From Adiantum capillus-veneris (Eukaryota > Streptophyta > Polypodiopsida > Polypodiales > Pteridaceae), in contig CM043969.1 in assembly GCA_014529385.2 (NCBI GenBank), positions 74,880,676 through 74,944,675 on the forward strand: a stretch of DNA of 64,000 bases. Direction: 5' to 3'. Below, piece by piece: positions 59,130 through 64,000 of this stretch. The position numbers and the translations under genes are program-made. Numbering within the stretch: the stretch's first letter is position 1; every line of letters starts with the position of its first letter. Under the pieces are notes generated by a model. The model did no database searches. It saw only the letters and a program-made list of their open reading frames with translations, and had not been told where the DNA came from.

Positions 59130-59990
59130 TTGGCTCTATTGGGCATACTTAGCAAACAATACCTATCCACTCAAACACAACTGCACCTTTCTCCAAGAGC
59201 CATCGACTAGCAACCTTTATGAAAATTTTGTCATCCTTGTAAAGGTTTTGCATAAGGCCACATGCTTTCAAGTTCAAAGCATAGGTCATGCGCCTTTAAG
59301 GTGCAGGCCTAGGTGATGTGATTTGGAGGAAGGCCTTCCCTTTGCATCATGAATTTCGGTAAGGGCACTACATATGGCATACATGTCAATCAATGCATTG
59401 CAAAGCAACCACACATTTTCCAACCACCCGTAACTAGGAGTCTCATCCTAAATTCTCTCATTGATGTGCATGTTTTGTATAAGGCCACTAGCCTTCCAGG
59501 TGCAGGCATGGCTGATTTCATCTAGAGAGAGGTCTTTTCTTTGCATGTGGTTAACATAACATAGAGCTTTCTTGCCATAGCCATGTTGGGCATTAATGAA
59601 TGTGTTTCAAGACATGATGTTTTGGACACAAATCTCATCAATAACTTTTTGTTCTTTCTATACCATATCTAATATACATATTGACCAATGCATTGCAAAG
59701 GGAATCATGTTTTCCTAGCAGACATGATATTTTGGATGTAAAGCTCCTATTTTTATTCTTTTGACGCCACATTTCGTATACATATTGACCAATGCACTGC
59801 AAAGGGAATCGTGTTTTCCCAACATCCAATCTCATCATGAAGTCTCTCACTTATTGAAATTCTTGGAAAGCATAGATGATTGCATATGGAGAGAGACCTT
59901 ACTTTCATAGTCGGTGAAAAAAACACAAAGCTTCCTTGTTATAGCCATGTTGGGCATATCCTACATTAAGTGTGTGTATCGAGCAACACA
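59130..59990 (-). pseudogene. PPR protein pseudogene fragment, minus strand
   Basis: From 59990 leftwards: NVGYAQHGYNKEALCFFHRL, DEIGCWEN, LCNALVNMYIRYGIERTKSY (59638-59850), ISHACTWKASGLIQNMHINE, ENVWLLCNALIDMYAICSAL, then TYALNLKACGLMQNLYKDDK and VASRWLLEKGAVV (59161-59290). These are successive P, L and S type PPR motifs at the expected 31-36 residue spacing. A stretch of about 113 bp is duplicated in tandem (59660-59720 and 59775-59830, both encoding NALVNMY). Frameshifts separate most motifs. Known family role: sequence-specific RNA binding in chloroplasts or mitochondria. Confidence 0.75.
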
Positions 59991-62096
59991 TTGCTAAGAC
60001 AACATGTTTTTCAAACAACACTCAACTTTGCAAAGCACAACATGTTTTCCAAAAGCTTCTGACTAAGGACACCACATTTACCATCCAAATCAAGCAACAC
60101 ATTATGAGACACAACATGTTTCTTCAACAACCCATAGTAGCAAACTTCAAAATATGTTTTCGCATAGGTCATCATAGTTGGGGAGAACACCTCTTCAAAA
60201 CTAGTCTTGCTTGGTGGGCCTTGCTATATAAAATCTATAGAATATAATAGGACGTATGGAAATTGACTTTTAGCAGATAGCACTGAAGGGAACAAAAGCA
60301 AGACTAATTTGGGAAGGGTGGCATTGCATGAAAGGGATATACACTTGAAAAATGCTATAATGTTTATGGGAGGAGAAAAAGTTAAGTGTATCAATTATAA
60401 TTAGAGATTATAGGGGTAGTTACAATTGAGATTATATCCAAGCGAGGTTGTACTACTATGTCTATGGATAAATGTTTTTTCTTATTGTAAATTCTTGCAA
60501 ACGGAAAGTATTTCAAAAAGAAATTTTTCATTGAATGGTTGGTAGTGCAACACATCGTTGCATTTTTTAAGGTGGATTTTGAGTGTGTTTTCAAAATCCT
60601 TTCTTCTTTTATAGTTGTTTGAGTTTTGCCTTTCTTCTTTTCTCCAATCTTTCCACATCAGACAAAAGAGTCGGGTCACATCTCTAAAGCAACTAGGCAA
60701 TGTTACACAAGAAAAACACCAGATTAGTACCGACAGAGGTCCAAGCAAGTAGTAACAGGAAAGTCCAAATCCACCTGGGCCAACATATATCCAAAAGGGT
60801 CATGATATTTATCAAGTGTTTGTGTACCTTCAAACTAGTAGCTCCTTTACAATTAGGGGTTTATTGGCCAACAAAATGAGTAAAGTGTTTGTGTACCTTA
60901 AAACTAGTAGCTCCTTTACACAAGCCAACAAAATGAGAAAATCATAGGAGCCTAATTTCACTCATATCCTTTATGCAAAAGAACCCAACGCCAGGTAGTA
61001 TTTAGTTAATTCCATCTATTTAAAATGTAAAGGGGGACTCATTCCACCATCCCATGTCAACTATTTGGCAGGCAAACATTATTGTCTTTGCTGCAAGGGC
61101 TGTCATCCCCACCTAACTCTTCTGCAATCTCATTGCTCACATATATAGAAAGTCTTGTGTATGTTACGTTATTATTGAGGTTGTAGCCAACCTCATCAGC
61201 CCAAGTACATATCTCAGTTGTAGACAACAGTCCCATCAAACCATTAGCTAGGTGGAATTCTAACCACTCACTCAAAGCCATTAGCAGTAAAGTTAAAATG
61301 TTAACACTTTGCATCATGAGTAACCATGTAATGTTATACTCGGAAGAAAGAAATGTTATATGAATAACAACACTGCACCATGTGAAAAGTAGTCAAGTTT
61401 ATCAAGAATCAGAGAGGCTAGCATCCATCATGAATTGTTTCTTGTTTATGCAAGAAAAGACCATAGCCAGAGTTGAATTTGCTACTCTAAATTTTTACTT
61501 AATCACTTGATACAACTAGTTAAAACTGTAGAACTGGATCATAGTCAAGTACCTTCGAAGACTCAGCTACCAGCTTCTTGTAGGGGGCAATTGCAAATAT
61601 ATTTCACTAAAAAATTACCGAAATAGAGAGCAAAGTTTGATACAATGTAGAGATGGAAAATGAAGAGCAGAAAAATGTAGTGCTAGATAAAAGCTAAGTG
61701 AGCATTATGCTCACCTTTCGTAGTGGTAGCCAGTTGATGTAGACCATAGCTGTTGTACCCATTCCATGTAGCTGGTCGCAGTGAACAGAATGTGGAGCCC
61801 ACCTTTATCTCAAGCTGAGCCAGAGCAAGAATCTTGTGGATCCCATATATGGGGTTAAGTCTACTATTTGCGCTGTTGTAGCAAAACCCAAAGCAAAGCA
61901 CATGGCGCGAATACAGCAAGTGACTTAGCACCCAAATGGAGCGCAATAACTACACGACGGTGGTGCCATAATAGTTAAGTGGAATACAAATATTACTACC
62001 CACCTCAGTTAATAGGTGGTTCACATTTGTAGATCTAGTTATACAAAAAAATAGGGAGCTATAGGCCCTAAGGGGTTACATACACCACAAGGTTTG

Positions 62097-62100
<4 letters not shown>
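59991..62100. other. No recognisable gene
   Basis: A 50-bp phrase (AAAGTGTTTGTGTACCTT(C/A)AAACTAGTAGCTCC) occurs twice near 60820-60920. Minus-strand frames at 61057-61317 and 61683-61946 have no motif I recognise; they could be exons of something unknown, but nothing supports it. Confidence 0.4.

Positions 62101-62177
<77 letters not shown>
62101..62177. repeat. (GA)n microsatellite
   Basis: About 38 GA units. Confidence 0.98.
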
Positions 62178-62179
<2 letters not shown>

Positions 62180-62259
62180 TTTACGTGAGGTCATTTGTAT
62201 ATTTTGGTGACCTCAATAGAGTGTGCACATGTGTATGTGTGTCTAACGTGTGTGTCTCT

Positions 62260-62282
62260 GTGTGTGTGTGTGTGTGTGTGTG

Positions 62283-62337
<55 letters not shown>
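62260..62337. repeat. Compound (GT)n(GA)n microsatellite
   Basis: GT run 62260-62284 passes directly into a GA run 62286-62337. Confidence 0.98.
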
Positions 62338-62340
<3 letters not shown>

Positions 62341-64000
62341 TATGTGACCTTTTATCTTGTATGACATGCTACAACACGCAAGCCCCTGTGCGCTTATCTA
62401 CTCGATGTGCCCATTTACCCTCGTACGTTCTTGTCGGTGCAATTGCCCTCATCAACAGTGATGCGTAGTCAATAGCTTTTGGCAGCTTTATAGGGTAGGG
62501 TGTGTGTGTGTGTGAGTACAAACGTGTGTTTTTAAATTGATTGTCTAACAATAGTCTAAGTAGTTCAAACTATTGAACCTTATAATGGACCAAATTAAAC
62601 TTAGACTTTAGATATGTAACATCAATAAGACATGTGTCAATTGAATTTTGTATTAACAATACATCTTGTTTTTTTTATATACATTTTGTGGCCTAAAGAA
62701 CAAGAATAGATCTTTGTATGTAGAATCGGTCCTTGTATGTCAATCAAGTGCAGTAGTTGTAGCTATTCTTGTAATTCTAAGGAAGAGACATGTTACCTGC
62801 CAGCATCCAAGAAACATAGGCACATCACTACTAGCATTACTTGGAAAGATAGATGTCAATGACCCCTTCCCCTTGTTATTGGTGTCAAAAATTACAAAGA
62901 AACTAGCAAATAAACATAGATCAAGTAAATTTATTTGCAATTATGGTATAAAATATAATATTTATAAAAAATTGGACAGCATCTTGATTGTTTTACAACT
63001 TTTGTTTCAAAATTTTCATTTATTTTCATCTCCGAAGACAATCTCATGTGAGGATTTTATGAGTATTCTATGATCATCTTTAATAAAATTAGAGTGATAT
63101 TTGATACTTATAAAATAATGGTACCTAATGAGTCTTACTATAGCCGACGTCCTCATCAAATGGAGTTTCATCTCAAATCCTTGAAAGTCAACAAAAATTA
63201 CAAATCAGAATAGATATTAACATGTGAGTATTGTGTTCTTATAGTGACAAATTGAAAGCTTTATTTTCTATAGACTGCAAGGAAAATGGCAACTATGGCC
63301 TTTGAAACAATAAGCATCGTTTATAAAGTCTTCTAATTGGGAAATATACGTAACCATAGCCTTACAATCATAAATCAACGACTATGGATGTAAAAAAAAC
63401 GCTTCAACTGCAAAAAACGGTGACCTCCCTACCTCTTTAAAGGCACTTAGTATAAAGGATCAATTTGAAAGCCAACCAACTCATCTCTAGGCAAAAATCT
63501 GTGAGTTTTTTGTCCTTGCATGTAGATTAGCAATACTAAGAAATAGTATCTTAGAGAATCCCATAATACTTCGAATGTACAAAAATTAATACAAGGTCAG
63601 TCAATACTTCAACACTTGTACTTAATTAGAGCCATTTTCAAAGCTAGACACAAATGTGAATGGATCTAAGCCAAATCTATCCAAATTTTGTTGGCAAGTG
63701 GATGTTGATGTCCATTTGTATAAAGTCGATGAAAAGCATGCAATTATTTTAAGAAATCTAAAAAAAGATAACAACTCTCACTATATCCAGTCTCAAAGCA
63801 TCCAAATCAATAAATGGACTAGCATACAAACATACACAATTTTCTATACAAAACATTAAAAAATTCAAAAGTCAGCATGTACCCCATATCTATGCAATTG
63901 AGGTCTATTTTGTGACACGTTTTAGACATACATCTATCTCTTCTCCCTTGGCAATCAAGCGAGGCAGTTGTTCTCAGCAAGTTATCGCTCTTTTTGGAGA
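62338..64000. other. No recognisable gene
   Basis: An open frame of 135 codons at 62666-63073 (+) shows no motif and has the composition of the surrounding AT-rich DNA. No RNA gene or repeat was seen to the window end. Confidence 0.4.

Noticed and set aside
62666-63073. 135-codon frame as a gene
   Set aside because: AT-rich, no motif, no evidence of splicing or relatives.

Overview
The window looks like intergenic DNA from a large, repeat-rich land-plant genome. There is no intact protein-coding gene I can defend, no rRNA or tRNA gene, and no bacterial-style operon. Decayed LTR retrotransposons (Ty3/gypsy and Ty1/copia), a plant L1-type LINE fragment, PPR pseudogene fragments, long CT/GA, CA and TA microsatellites and several tandem repeats fill it. 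The PPR remnants (motifs like LKACGLMQN, LCNALIDMYAICSA, GYAQHGYNKEAL) resemble the large PPR families of mosses, lycophytes and ferns, so a fern or other seed-free plant is a reasonable but unproven guess.

Layout. 1-1.85 kb: gypsy pol fragment (-). 2-4.65 kb: AT-rich repeats. 4.65-6.4 kb: an LTR with a tRNA-Asp-type primer site on one side and a polypurine tract plus an unknown retroelement ORF on the other. 8.9-10.9 kb: 5' half of a copia element (-). 10.9-17.2 kb: 5' part of a gypsy element called gypsy B here (-). 17.4-21.99 kb: broken transposase-like gene (+) with two blocks of a palindromic satellite. 22.3-23.1 kb: FCP1/NIF-phosphatase-like pseudogene (-). 24.1-25.1 kb: LINE fragment (-). 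25.2-36.8 kb: a pair of about 2 kb direct repeats enclosing a gypsy RT fragment, poly-C/hairpin tandem repeats and telomere-like repeats. 36.9-40.3 kb: 3' half of the copia element (+). 40.3-42.15 kb: 3' end and 3' LTR of gypsy B (+). 42.3-57 kb: further LTRs, gypsy fragments and a coiled-coil retroelement ORF (-). 57.5-60 kb: PPR pseudogene fragments on both strands. 60-64 kb: microsatellites and nothing else recognisable.

The main result is structural. The copia 5' half (LTR, gag, protease; minus strand, 8.9-10.9 kb) and 3' half (integrase, RT, RNase H, LTR; plus strand, 36.9-40.3 kb) are one element. Their LTRs are both 224 bp and about 95% alike, the coding content is complementary, and the outer flanks carry the same 5-bp target duplication (CAAGT in a common orientation). 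The flanks are also the two halves of one gypsy polyprotein: joining them at CAAGT restores an open frame from integrase C-terminus to chromodomain. So a copia inserted into gypsy B, and later about 28 kb (roughly 8,890-36,865) was inverted, with one breakpoint inside the copia. A mis-oriented contig in the assembly would look the same and must be excluded.
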